A stretch of 32,645 bases of DNA from the NCBI GenBank assembly GCA_016200205.1, contig JACQFF010000014.1, forward strand, positions 1-32,645. Direction: 5' to 3'. This DNA is from Planctomycetia bacterium (GTDB taxonomy: Bacteria; Planctomycetota; Planctomycetia; Pirellulales; PALSA-1355). The position numbers and the translations under genes were made by a program. Below, in pieces: positions 8,629 to 16,574 of the stretch (its first letter is position 1; each line of letters starts with the position of its first letter). The notes beneath the pieces are model-generated. The model did no database searches. It was not told the DNA's origin and saw only the letters and a list, made by a program, of their open reading frames with translations.

Positions 8629-8673
8629 CAGCCCTTGCATCTTATCCGTTCGGCAAAGTGAGCTAAAGGGCTG
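8629..8673 (-). repeat. Inverted repeat in the glgC leader
   Basis: CAGCCCTT (8629-8636) and its complement AAGGGCTG (8666-8673) lie about 40-80 bases upstream of the glgC start. Transcribed on the minus strand, they would form an 8-bp stem with a 29-base loop. There is no T tract, so it is not an obvious terminator for asnB; a leader structure or operator is possible. Confidence 0.4.
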
Positions 8674-8737
8674 AGCGCTTTGTAAGCGAAGACGAAGGTC
8701 CCTCGTGTAACGATTTTTCGCCCGCTGCGAGCGGCTC

Positions 8738-10699
8738 TCAGGTGGTCGCCGAGGCCGAAACTGCCAGGGGTGTGGGCTGGTTATCCATCCATTGCCGGTG
8801 CCAAAGCTCGAAGAACAGCAGTCCCCAGAGTCTATACCCGTGGTCGAACCTGCCGGTTTGGTGCTCGTCCAACATCTGCTCGACCGCACCGGGACGAAAA
8901 TAGCCACGCGCGGCCGCTCGCGAATCGAGCAGTACCTGGCGTGAATAATCCTTAAGTTCGTTGCGAAACCAGTGTTCCAGCGGCACACCAAAGCCCATTT
9001 TGGGTCGCCGCATGACCCTTGATGGAAGCAGGTCCCCGAAGGCTTCGCGCAATACGCGTTTGCCACGTCCGCTCGCGTAGAGCTTGCAGGCAACCGGCAT
9101 CCGCGCCGCAAGCTCCACCACCCGGTAGTCCAAAAACGGCGCCCGGCATTCCAGGCTGTTGGCCATCGAGGCAATGTCGACCTTGGTCATCAAATCGCCA
9201 GGCAAATAAGTGACCAGGTCGGTCAAGCTCGCGCTGGTGACCTGGTCCCGATGTGGGCAGCGCGCAAAGGCCTGGGCCAGAAAATCGAAGGGATCCGAAT
9301 CGGGTAACTCGCCGAGGAACTGCTCGCTGTAGAGATCTGCCCGAGCCGATTCGTCAAACAATGCCAGCCACCGCAGATAGCGTCTCCGAGGATCCAGGCC
9401 GAGCGCCTCGGCGAACCGGCCCGTGCGGCGCAACAGCGAACGCGACCGAGCGCGACGTCCCAATCGTTGCCAGAGAGGACTGCTGAGGAGCGAGCGCGTC
9501 ACGCGCGGCAGGGAATCGAAACAGGAAGCGAGCCGGACCGCGCGATAGCGCAGATAGCCGGCAAATAGTTCGTCGCCGCCGTCGCCGGTCAGCGCCACGG
9601 TGACGTGTTCGCGGGTCAGCTTCGAAACGTAATAGGTCGGAATGGCCGAGCTGTCGGCGAATGGTTCGTCATAGTGCCAAACAAGTTTTTCCAACACGTC
9701 GACGCATTGCGGCTCGAGGTGAAACTCGTGGTGTTCCGTTCCCAGCCGTTGGGCAACCTCGCGGGCGTTGGCCGTTTCGTCGTATTCCGGAATCGGGAAG
9801 CCGATTGAGAACGTCTTGACCGGACGCGCGACCTGGCTTTGCATCAGTCCCACGATCAGCGAGGAGTCGACCCCGCCGGAAAGAAAAGCGCCCAGCGGCA
9901 CGTCTGCTTCCAGCCGCAGCCGCACGGCGGAAGTGAGTAGTTCGCGCAATTCGGCCGCGTAATCGGCAATCGGCCGGTTGATTTCCTGATCGAAGTCGGG
10001 CTGCCAATAACAAGCGGTTTTCCAGCGTCCCTCTTCGTAAACGCCGTAATGGGCCGGCGGTAATTTCGAAAATCCACGAAAAATCGTCCGCGGATGAGGC
10101 ACGTATTGATACGTGAGGTACTCGTCGAGCGCTTGATGGTCGATTTCCCGGCGGATGCCCCTCACTTGCAACAGGCTCTTCAATTCGCTGGCAAAGAGCA
10201 GCCGATTCGGCTCGAGGCGATAATAGAGCGGTTTTTTGCCCAGCCGATCGCGCGCCAGCACGAGCCGCCGCGCGTTGGCATCCCAAATGGCCAGCGCAAA
10301 CATGCCGTTGAGGTGTCGAAGAAAGTCGAGCCCTTCGTCCTCGTAGAGGTGAACGATGGTTTCCGTGTCGCTGTGAGTGCGAAATTGGTGACCGGAGCCC
10401 TCCAACCGCTGCCGCAGCTCGCGGTGGTTGTAGATTTCGCCGTTGAAGACGATCCACACCGAACCGTCTTCGTTCGACAGCGGCTGATGCCCCAGCGCCA
10501 AGTCAATGATCGAGAGCCGGCGGTGTCCCAGCGCCACGCCGGGCGTCGCGCCGTAACCGCTCTGGAGTTTCCATTCGCTGCGATAGCTTCCTTCATCGTC
10601 CGGTCCTCGATGCCGGAGCACGTCGGTCATACGCTTGAGCGTTTCGGCGGCGATCCCAGCGGCCGGGTCGAACCAAATGGCTCCGGTGATTCCACACAT
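8738..10699 (-). CDS. asnB: Asparagine synthase (glutamine-hydrolysing)
   Basis: A class II glutamine amidotransferase that makes asparagine, or amidates a related carboxylate, from ATP and glutamine. The ORF track begins 23 residues too early: the start at 10699 gives MCGITGAIWF, in which Cys2 becomes the N-terminal nucleophile after Met removal. The glutaminase domain (residues 1-200) shows HRGPDDEG, GHRRLSIIDL and FNGEIYNHREL. The synthetase domain from about 230 shows the ATP pyrophosphatase loop LSGGVDSS, then SIGFPIPEYDE, ALTGDGGDELFAGY and the ECRAPFLDYRV block. The length of 653 aa is typical. Upstream on the same strand, 122 bp away, is a GT4 glycosyltransferase overlapping hpt. AsnB paralogues of this size near glycosyltransferases often belong to surface-polysaccharide clusters, so the acceptor may be a sugar acid rather than aspartate; that is inference. 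Confidence 0.93.
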   Translation of the reverse strand: MCGITGAIWFDPAAGIAAETLKRMTDVLRHRGPDDEGSYRSEWKLQSGYGATPGVALGHRRLSIIDLALGHQPLSNEDGSVWIVFNGEIYNHRELRQRLEGSGHQFRTHSDTETIVHLYEDEGLDFLRHLNGMFALAIWDANARRLVLARDRLGKKPLYYRLEPNRLLFASELKSLLQVRGIRREIDHQALDEYLTYQYVPHPRTIFRGFSKLPPAHYGVYEEGRWKTACYWQPDFDQEINRPIADYAAELRELLTSAVRLRLEADVPLGAFLSGGVDSSLIVGLMQSQVARPVKTFSIGFPIPEYDETANAREVAQRLGTEHHEFHLEPQCVDVLEKLVWHYDEPFADSSAIPTYYVSKLTREHVTVALTGDGGDELFAGYLRYRAVRLASCFDSLPRVTRSLLSSPLWQRLGRRARSRSLLRRTGRFAEALGLDPRRRYLRWLALFDESARADLYSEQFLGELPDSDPFDFLAQAFARCPHRDQVTSASLTDLVTYLPGDLMTKVDIASMANSLECRAPFLDYRVVELAARMPVACKLYASGRGKRVLREAFGDLLPSRVMRRPKMGFGVPLEHWFRNELKDYSRQVLLDSRAAARGYFRPGAVEQMLDEHQTGRFDHGYRLWGLLFFELWHRQWMDNQPTPLAVSASATT

Positions 10700-10821
10700 G
10701 CTGGGTTGATTTCCCCGGTTTTTCTGGACGTGCCGGCTGGAAACTGGGTGCCACGGCCGTCTCGCCACTGCCTATCGGGCGGCCACGGGCAAAACACTCG
10801 CGGCACCCGACTCCCGCTCAT

Positions 10822-11922
10822 TCAGCCCAATATTTCACGGTACAGCGCCGCATGTCGCTCGACCATGGCATCGATCGCGAATTCCGCGGCGATCCGCTCT
10901 CGGCCGGCGATCCCCAGGCGGCGGGCAAGCTCGGAATCGTCCAAAATCTTGTTGGCATAGCGGGCCAAACCGGCCCGATCCCCAACCGGGACCAGATAGC
11001 CGGTTTCGCCGTGCACCACCAATTCGCGGTTGCCCCAAATATCGGTGGCCACCACGGGAACCGCCGAGGCCATGGCCTCCATGACCACGTTGGGCAAACC
11101 CTCGTAGCCGCTCGCGAGCCAGAGCAAGTCGAAATGGGGCATCAGCCGCGGCATGTCGTCGCGCGCGCCGAGAAAGTGGACCTTATCGTCGATGCGGCAC
11201 AACCGCCGGTAACGCTCCAGCGTTTGCCGTTGCGGTCCATCGCCGATGATGAGCAAATGCACGTCATTGCGAATTGCTTTCAACAGGTCGGAGGCCCAAA
11301 TCAAGTCTTTAATGCGCTTTTGCGGCCATAGCCGGCCGACCGCGCCAATGATTCGCGCCTCGCTCGGCAGGCCCAATTCGCCGAGCAACTGTGCGCGCGT
11401 GACCGGGCTGGGCGGCGCCGGACCGATGCCGTTGTAGATGAGGCGGAATTTGTCCGCGGGCAAGCCTTTCGCGGCGTAAAACTCTTGCACGCCACGGCTG
11501 TTTACCACGATCGCGGCCGTGCGCCTGGCAAAATAGCGATCGATCGCCAAGTGACGCCACTGCTTCCATGGGTCGACGCAGCGCTCGCCGGCCACGATGT
11601 TTCGCACTCCGGCCGCCAGTGCCGCCGCGCGGCCGTAGGCGTTGGCCGTGAACATCCAAGTTTGCACCAGATCGGGCTTGAGTCGGGCAATTTGACGCCG
11701 CAGTCGATAGTAGGCCGTCGGGTCGAATTGCCACTCCTTTCCGATCACCGTCAGCGGAATCTGTCGTTGCGACAATTCGGCCGCCAAGGGCCCACCACGC
11801 GTCAGTGCAAAAACATGCACATCGAATTCGTCGCGCGGCAGCCCGCCGGCTAACATGACAAGCTGCTTTTCGGCGCCCGAGCGATCGAGCGTGGGAATGA
11901 TGTGCAAGATGCGCCGCGTCAT
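10822..11922 (-). CDS. GT4 family glycosyltransferase
   Basis: A 366-aa GT-B fold transferase of the GT4 type, expected to be cytoplasmic or peripheral at the inner membrane and to use a nucleotide sugar. The N-terminal acceptor domain opens with HIIPTLDRSGAEKQL, the usual glycine-rich loop. The C-terminal donor domain has GAVGRLWPQKRIKDLIWA, LLIIGDGPQRQTLE, the VHFLGARDDM segment and the catalytic E-x7-E region (GYEGLPNVVMEAMASAVPVVATD). The start overlaps the hpt stop by four bases (ATGA type), which suggests translational coupling. The donor and acceptor cannot be read from the sequence; with asnB downstream, a role in extracellular or surface polysaccharide is plausible. Confidence 0.9.
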   Translation of the reverse strand: MTRRILHIIPTLDRSGAEKQLVMLAGGLPRDEFDVHVFALTRGGPLAAELSQRQIPLTVIGKEWQFDPTAYYRLRRQIARLKPDLVQTWMFTANAYGRAAALAAGVRNIVAGERCVDPWKQWRHLAIDRYFARRTAAIVVNSRGVQEFYAAKGLPADKFRLIYNGIGPAPPSPVTRAQLLGELGLPSEARIIGAVGRLWPQKRIKDLIWASDLLKAIRNDVHLLIIGDGPQRQTLERYRRLCRIDDKVHFLGARDDMPRLMPHFDLLWLASGYEGLPNVVMEAMASAVPVVATDIWGNRELVVHGETGYLVPVGDRAGLARYANKILDDSELARRLGIAGRERIAAEFAIDAMVERHAALYREILG

Positions 11923-12470
11923 TCCGAGTGCCCTGGCGCCAAATCAGTCGGTTCGAGCACGGCCACGTACGGCAAATGACGATAGGCGTCTTGGTAGTCC
12001 AACCCATAGCCGACGACGAAGCCATCTGGAATCTCGAAGGCCACGTGGTCGGGGCGAGCGGCTACTTGTTGGCGGCCCAATTTGCGCAACAGCACCGCGG
12101 AGCGGACCGAGCGCGGGCCAAAGGCTTGCATTTGCTGTAAAAGCGCCGAGAGCGTTTGACCGGTGTCGAAAATATCATCGACCAACAACACGTCGCGGCC
12201 CTGGATATCGGGCAGCATCGAATCGTCGATTTGCAGTGGGCCGGGGCGCGTTGCTCCGCCGCGGTAGCTGCGGGCCTGGATCACTCCCACGCGCAGCGGC
12301 AGATCGATGCGGCGGATCAGATCGGCCACGAGCACCATGCTGCCGGTCAACACACCGATGATTGTCAGCGGCCGGCCGGCATAGTACCCACCGATCTCGC
12401 TGGCCAGTCGCTGGACGCCGCGGCGGATTTGTTCTTCGCTGAGCAGTTGTTTCACGGGGACTTCCGCCAC
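11919..12470 (-). CDS. hpt: Hypoxanthine phosphoribosyltransferase
   Basis: This enzyme salvages hypoxanthine, and usually guanine, with PRPP to give IMP or GMP in the cytoplasm. The 183-aa length is normal for the bacterial HGPRT group. Visible motifs are the GVLTGSMVLVADLIRR block, the flexible-loop residues SYRGG, the PRPP-binding signature VLLVDDIFDTGQTL, and the base-recognition region FEIPDGFVVGYGLDYQDAYRHLPY, which is characteristic of Hpt rather than other phosphoribosyltransferases. It is the first gene of a minus-strand group with the GT4 gene, whose start overlaps its stop. The pairing looks like transcriptional convenience rather than a pathway. Confidence 0.94.
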   Translation of the reverse strand: MAEVPVKQLLSEEQIRRGVQRLASEIGGYYAGRPLTIIGVLTGSMVLVADLIRRIDLPLRVGVIQARSYRGGATRPGPLQIDDSMLPDIQGRDVLLVDDIFDTGQTLSALLQQMQAFGPRSVRSAVLLRKLGRQQVAARPDHVAFEIPDGFVVGYGLDYQDAYRHLPYVAVLEPTDLAPGHSE

Positions 12471-12606
12471 AGAAAAAAAGCGCGTTTCGCCGCCCTATTG
12501 TAGAAGGTGATCGTTGGGTCGAACAGGCGGCCGCGCCATGCGCCGGCAGCGCGTAAATCCGCGTAAATATACGTTATTCACCCGTCCGAGTGGGCTACCA
12601 CGAGCG

Positions 12607-12635
12607 TTGGCGAGATCCTGTTTTCCAGTTATAGT
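12607..12635 (+). promoter_or_regulatory. Candidate sigma-70-type promoter for the FHA gene
   Basis: TTGGCG and TATAGT are separated by 17 bases in the divergent region between hpt and the FHA gene. Transcription would start about 75 bases upstream of the GTG start. This is a by-eye match only. Confidence 0.45.
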
Positions 12636-12717
12636 GGGTGGTTGACGCGCTCGACTTACTCTCCTGGAGCTTGTTCGCGCGCGATCGATCGAAACGAGGC
12701 CACGATCGGGGTGGCAC

Positions 12718-13176
12718 GTGGAAGCGAAATTAGTCGTGATTGATGGCGACACGGAGGCTCGCCAGTATGATCTGGAATTGCCCACCATCATCGGCCGCAG
12801 TCGCCGCACCGATTTGACTTTGGGCAATCCGCTCGTCAGCCGACAGCATTGCGAGGTTTTCGAAGCCAACGGCATCCTGATGGTCCGCGACTTGGGATCG
12901 CTCAACGGCACGTTCGTGGGCGAAACGCGCATTGCCGAACAAGCGATGCCGGTCAAGCCGGGTGATTTGCTCTCGGTCGGACCGGTCACTTTTCGAGCCA
13001 TTTATCGTACGGACAAACTTCCCGGAGCCAAAGAAGTTCCCTGGGAGCCGCAACGCCCCACGCTCGACGCGCCGCTGTTTGGCACGGGTGACGATGTCAA
13101 GGATACTCCTGGCCGACCGCAACGCTTCCCCAAGGGGGACGACGACGACGACGAAACGCTCCCGCGTCGGAAGTAG
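12718..13176 (+). CDS. FHA domain protein
   Basis: A 152-aa protein consisting mainly of one forkhead-associated domain (residues about 3-97), a phosphothreonine-binding fold. Key residues are present: IIGRSRRTDL (the GR pair), NPLVSRQHCEV (the SRxH motif) and DLGSLNGTFVG (the Asn-Gly-Thr loop). After the domain comes a tail of about 55 residues, Pro-rich then very acidic (KGDDDDDE) and ending basic, likely disordered. A single small FHA protein is usually an adaptor for Ser/Thr kinase signalling or secretion systems; no kinase is in the window, so the partner is unknown. The start is a GTG; the GTG at 12711 is out of frame. Next on the same strand is the DUF255 gene. Confidence 0.88.
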   Translation: MEAKLVVIDGDTEARQYDLELPTIIGRSRRTDLTLGNPLVSRQHCEVFEANGILMVRDLGSLNGTFVGETRIAEQAMPVKPGDLLSVGPVTFRAIYRTDKLPGAKEVPWEPQRPTLDAPLFGTGDDVKDTPGRPQRFPKGDDDDDETLPRRK

Positions 13177-13218
13177 AGCCACAAACCGGCGAGAACTTCT
13201 GCCCCGATTTGAGATTTG

Positions 13219-13245
13219 CCATTGTCGGGGAAATTGCGACAATGG
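13219..13245. repeat. Perfect 9-bp inverted repeat between FHA and DUF255 genes
   Basis: CCATTGTCG (13219-13227) and CGACAATGG (13237-13245) enclose a nine-base loop. No T tract follows on either strand, so it is either a weak terminator for the FHA gene or an operator for the next gene. Confidence 0.5.
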
Positions 13246-13331
13246 TGGCGCGCCCGATCACCAGCGCGAGCCGGTGCTCGCGACTTCCAATGTGACAGTT
13301 TTCCGTGGGCACTACCTGGATCCCGTCTCGG

Positions 13332-15317
13332 ATGCGATTGTTTCAACTCGCCTGTACGCTGCTGGCCGTTTGGGCGCAACTGATTGCGCTTGATCGGGCG
13401 ATTGGCGCGGCGGAGCCGACCGACGTGGCGGCAAATGAGCGCCCGCGGCACACCAATCGCCTCTCCAAGGAAACCAGCCCGTATCTGCTGTTGCACGCCC
13501 ACAATCCGGTCGACTGGTATGCCTGGGGCGAAGAGGCGCTGGCGAAGGCCAGGCAGGAAAAGAAGGTTATTTTTCTGTCCGTGGGTTATTCCAGTTGTTA
13601 CTGGTGTCACGTCATGGAGCGCGAGTCGTTCATGGACGACCAGATCGCGGCGGAGCTCAATAAAAATTTCGTGTGCATCAAGGTCGATCGCGAAGAGCGG
13701 CCTGATATCGATGAAATCTACATGCAGGCGCTGCAAATCTATTTGCAGCTCGTCGGCTCCAAGCAAGGCGGCGGTTGGCCCTTGTCGATGTTCCTGACTC
13801 CCGACGCCAAGCCGCTGATGGGCGGGACCTATTTTCCACCCCGCGACAAGGACGGCCGAATGGGTTTTCTGACGGTCCTGGGCCGCGTGCACGAGGCCTG
13901 GTCGGCCGACGCCCAAAAATGGCAGGCCACCGGCAATTCGCTGGCCGATTACGTCGCCGACAGTTTGAAACAGCGGCCCATGCTCAAAGTCGTCAAGCTC
14001 GAACCAGCCCTGCTCGATTCGGTGCTCCGTGCCCTCGTCGGGCAATATGATGAGACGTACGGAGGGTTCGGCTTTAATCCCACGAACGCGCGACAACCGA
14101 AATTTCCCGAGCCGCCGAATTTGGTTTTCTTGCTCGATCGGACCCGGCATAAGAGCGATACCGCCAAAACGATGCTCATCGCCACGTTGGAAAAAGTCTC
14201 GCAGGGAGGCATCCGCGACCATGTCGGCGGCGGCTTCCACCGCTACAGCACCGATCGCTACTGGCGCGTGCCGCACTTTGAGAAAATGCTCTACGACAAC
14301 GCACAGCTCGCTTCGGTCTACGCCCAAGCGTACGAATTGGCGCCGCGCGCCGACTTCAAACGCGTAGTCGACGAAACACTCGAGTTCGTGCTGCGGGAGA
14401 TGACCGATCCGTCGGGCGGATTCTATTCGGCGATCGATGCCGAAACCAATTCCCAAGAGGGGCGCTTCTACGTCTGGGATCGCAAAGAGGTCCGGCCGGC
14501 GCTTACGCCGGACGAGTTCTCCCTGTGGGCCAGTGTATATGGCATTTCGGCCGAGCCGAATTTCGAGGGTCACTACATCCCGCTCTTATCGCAACCGCTG
14601 GTTGAAGAGGCCAAAAAACGCCAACTGAGCGAAGCGGCGCTCGACGAAAAGCTGCAAGCGATCCGCAAAAGGCTGCTTACGAAACGATCCCAACGCCCGC
14701 GGCCGCTCACGGATACGAAGATTCTGGCGGGCTGGAATGGGTTGATGATTCGCGGGCTGGCCGATGCTTCCCGGATTTTCGAATCCGAACAATATATTGC
14801 CGCCGCCGCCAAGGCAGCCGAGTTCGTGTTGAACAAGATGCGCGATTCCGATGGCCGGCTGCTGCGGACGCATGCCCTCGGGAAGTCCAAGCTGCCGGGC
14901 TATCTCGACGATTATGCGTTTTTCATCGACGGTCTGATCGCGTTGCACCAGGCGACCGGCCACGAGCGCTGGCTCGCCGCCGCCGCCGAACTGATGCAAA
15001 TCGAGCTGGCCCTCTTCTGGGATGAGCGGTTGGGCGGATTGTTCTATACCTCGACCTTGCACGAACCGCTCATCGCCCGCAGCAAGCTGCCCACCGATGG
15101 CGTGACCCCCTCGGGCAATTCGGTTTCGGCGGCCAATTTGCTGTACCTGGCAACCGCGCTCGACAAGCCCGACTATGTTGCGCGGGCCGAGAAATGCATT
15201 CAGGCAGCCACGCCGATTTTGGATGAACACCCCGCGGCAGTGCCCCAATTGGCGACGGCTTTATCGACGTGGCTTGATTTGCGACGAAAAAGCGATTCGC
15301 AAACTCCCAAAAAGTGA
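13332..15317 (+). CDS. Exported DUF255 / thioredoxin-fold protein (YyaL/SSP411 family)
   Basis: About 661 aa from the ATG at 13332. The ORF track opens at a GTG nine codons earlier, but the ATG gives a normal signal peptide ([21 protein letters not shown], then AxA-type cleavage near GAA). The N-terminal domain, about residues 30-190, is the DUF255 thioredoxin-like fold, with [22 protein letters not shown], the redox-type motif [23 protein letters not shown] and [12 protein letters not shown]. The remainder is the (alpha/alpha) toroid seen in N-acylglucosamine-epimerase-like enzymes ([43 protein letters not shown]). This is the classic spermatogenesis-associated protein 20 / YyaL architecture; its biochemical role is not established. 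The ASCH gene starts six bases after the stop. Confidence 0.92.
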   Translation: MRLFQLACTLLAVWAQLIALDRAIGAAEPTDVAANERPRHTNRLSKETSPYLLLHAHNPVDWYAWGEEALAKARQEKKVIFLSVGYSSCYWCHVMERESFMDDQIAAELNKNFVCIKVDREERPDIDEIYMQALQIYLQLVGSKQGGGWPLSMFLTPDAKPLMGGTYFPPRDKDGRMGFLTVLGRVHEAWSADAQKWQATGNSLADYVADSLKQRPMLKVVKLEPALLDSVLRALVGQYDETYGGFGFNPTNARQPKFPEPPNLVFLLDRTRHKSDTAKTMLIATLEKVSQGGIRDHVGGGFHRYSTDRYWRVPHFEKMLYDNAQLASVYAQAYELAPRADFKRVVDETLEFVLREMTDPSGGFYSAIDAETNSQEGRFYVWDRKEVRPALTPDEFSLWASVYGISAEPNFEGHYIPLLSQPLVEEAKKRQLSEAALDEKLQAIRKRLLTKRSQRPRPLTDTKILAGWNGLMIRGLADASRIFESEQYIAAAAKAAEFVLNKMRDSDGRLLRTHALGKSKLPGYLDDYAFFIDGLIALHQATGHERWLAAAAELMQIELALFWDERLGGLFYTSTLHEPLIARSKLPTDGVTPSGNSVSAANLLYLATALDKPDYVARAEKCIQAATPILDEHPAAVPQLATALSTWLDLRRKSDSQTPKK

Positions 15318-15323
15318 GCACGC

Positions 15324-15713
15324 GTGCTGCTGTTCAAGAAAAAGTTTCTGGACGCGATCCGCTCCGGCGAGAAAACGCAAACCATTCGGCTCTGGAACGT
15401 GTGCCGGATGAAGGCGGGACAGCGGAGCTATATTCCCGGCGCGGGCTATATTCGGATCGCGGCGATCGATCCGGTCGATTTGCAATCGCTCGCCGATGAA
15501 GACGCCCGGCCCGACGGTTTCCCCACGGCCGACGCGCTGCGCGCCGAGATCGCGGCCCTGTATGCCGACCAATTGGCGGCGGGCCATCGCGCGTATCGGA
15601 TTCGCTTTGTGCTGCTCTCGAGCGAAGAACAAGCCGCCGCCGTGGCCCAGCGAAGGGCCGCCAAAGCGGCGAAACGTACATCTCCCTCTCCCTTTGGGAG
15701 AGGGCCGGGGTGA
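15324..15713 (+). CDS. ASCH-domain (PUA-like) protein
   Basis: The 129-aa product opens with LLFKKKFLDAIRSGEKTQTIRLW, the characteristic first strand and helix of ASCH domains. YIPGAGYIRIAAIDPVD follows as the core beta strands, then a helix (ADALRAEIAALY) and YRIRFVLL as the last strand. ASCH domains are PUA-related beta-barrels expected to bind RNA or modified nucleosides; some bacterial members hydrolyse acetylated cytidine, but this one has no assigned substrate. The start is GTG, six bases after the DUF255 stop, implying co-transcription. After about residue 117 the frame runs into an intergenic REP-like repeat, which supplies the last residues (TSPSPFGRGPG) and the stop, so the original C-terminus was probably shorter or different. 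Confidence 0.8.
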   Translation: MLLFKKKFLDAIRSGEKTQTIRLWNVCRMKAGQRSYIPGAGYIRIAAIDPVDLQSLADEDARPDGFPTADALRAEIAALYADQLAAGHRAYRIRFVLLSSEEQAAAVAQRRAAKAAKRTSPSPFGRGPG

Positions 15714-15767
15714 GGGGAAACGCACACGACAAACACCCTCACCCTACCCTCTCCTAGAGGGCGAGGG
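15684..15767. repeat. Paired REP/BIME-like palindromes
   Basis: The first unit has a perfect nine-base stem, CCCTCTCCC/GGGAGAGGG with a TTT loop (15684-15704), followed by CCGGGGTGAGGGG. The second, at 15734-15767, is the same unit in inverted orientation (CACCCTCACCC, then CCCTCT/AGAGGG with a CCT loop). Together they form a head-to-head pair lying between the convergent ASCH and membrane-protein genes. GTTTT follows on plus, so it may act as a terminator. Elements of this 'ccctctcccttt' type are widespread intergenic repeats in many bacterial genomes. Confidence 0.8.
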
Positions 15768-15790
15768 TTTTGAACTTGCTTGCAAGCTTT

Positions 15791-16441
15791 CTACGGATGC
15801 AGCATTCTGCTCAGCCCTTGGGCAATCGTCTGGGGTTGTTCCGCGACCTTTAGCGCCAGCGTCAGCAGGATCAACAGTCCGCAGAGGACCAGACGCAAGC
15901 CGTGCGTTTGGTTGCTCACCTTTGTCTGGTCGAGAGAGGCACGCAACGCGGCCGCCAGGCGGCGCCATCCGCCGATGCTTTGATCGTCGGGCGTGGCACT
16001 GAGCGTGACATTGCGCATGGGGGTAAAATTCTCGAGCTGCAGATTGACGCGCATTTGGGGCATGCTAAGGGCCTTGCCGGCCCAACTCGATTCGTGGTCG
16101 AGCCGCGCGGCCGTCTCGGCCAAAATGGGGCGCAACTCGTCGAGCGTCATGTTGTAGACAACCAGCCGCGGACGGCTAAGCATGATCGCCAGGAACAAAG
16201 AGAGCACATAAAAGCAAAAGAGCAGCGCCCACACCAGACCGCCAAATCGCGCGGCGGCTTCCTGGGGCATGAAAAGCTGCATGGGCCCGACCACGACGAG
16301 CCCCATCAGGGCCAGCCCGACGGCGAGTGTCTCACGCGTGCCGCTCACCACCAGCGGCCGCCGCGAAATATTGATGACACCCAGCAGCAGCAGGTAAATA
16401 GCCAACGGGCCGAAGGCCACGCAGGCGGAAAAGATGTCCAT
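15791..16441 (-). CDS. Integral membrane protein of unknown function
   Basis: The ORF track extends this frame into the neighbouring peptidase gene. The real start is most likely the ATG at 16441 (MDIFSACVAFGPLAIYLLLL), because residues before it are basic, low in structure and antisense-like in composition. The resulting 216-aa protein has hydrophobic helices at about 5-25, 39-58 and 67-89, a soluble segment of about 90 residues (PRLVVYNMTLDELRPILAET...), and a final helix at about 181-200. I do not recognise a family. The soluble loop holds a conserved-looking small alpha/beta region that could sit in the cytoplasm. It lies 133 bp downstream of the M28 peptidase on the same strand and may be co-transcribed. 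Confidence 0.72.
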   Translation of the reverse strand: MDIFSACVAFGPLAIYLLLLGVINISRRPLVVSGTRETLAVGLALMGLVVVGPMQLFMPQEAAARFGGLVWALLFCFYVLSLFLAIMLSRPRLVVYNMTLDELRPILAETAARLDHESSWAGKALSMPQMRVNLQLENFTPMRNVTLSATPDDQSIGGWRRLAAALRASLDQTKVSNQTHGLRLVLCGLLILLTLALKVAEQPQTIAQGLSRMLHP

Positions 16442-16574
16442 CAAAATCGTTCCAGTTTTTTTCTTCGCCGCTTTCCCGCTGTTTCGAAACCGCCTCACCA
16501 GAAGGGGACGGTCCGATTTTGCCGCGAAGACTTCACAAGATTGGATCAGTCCCCGGCGGCTTCGAATTAGCGTC

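Noticed and set aside
10700-10768. 23-residue N-terminal extension of AsnB
   Set aside because: It would bury the catalytic Cys, which must be residue 2.
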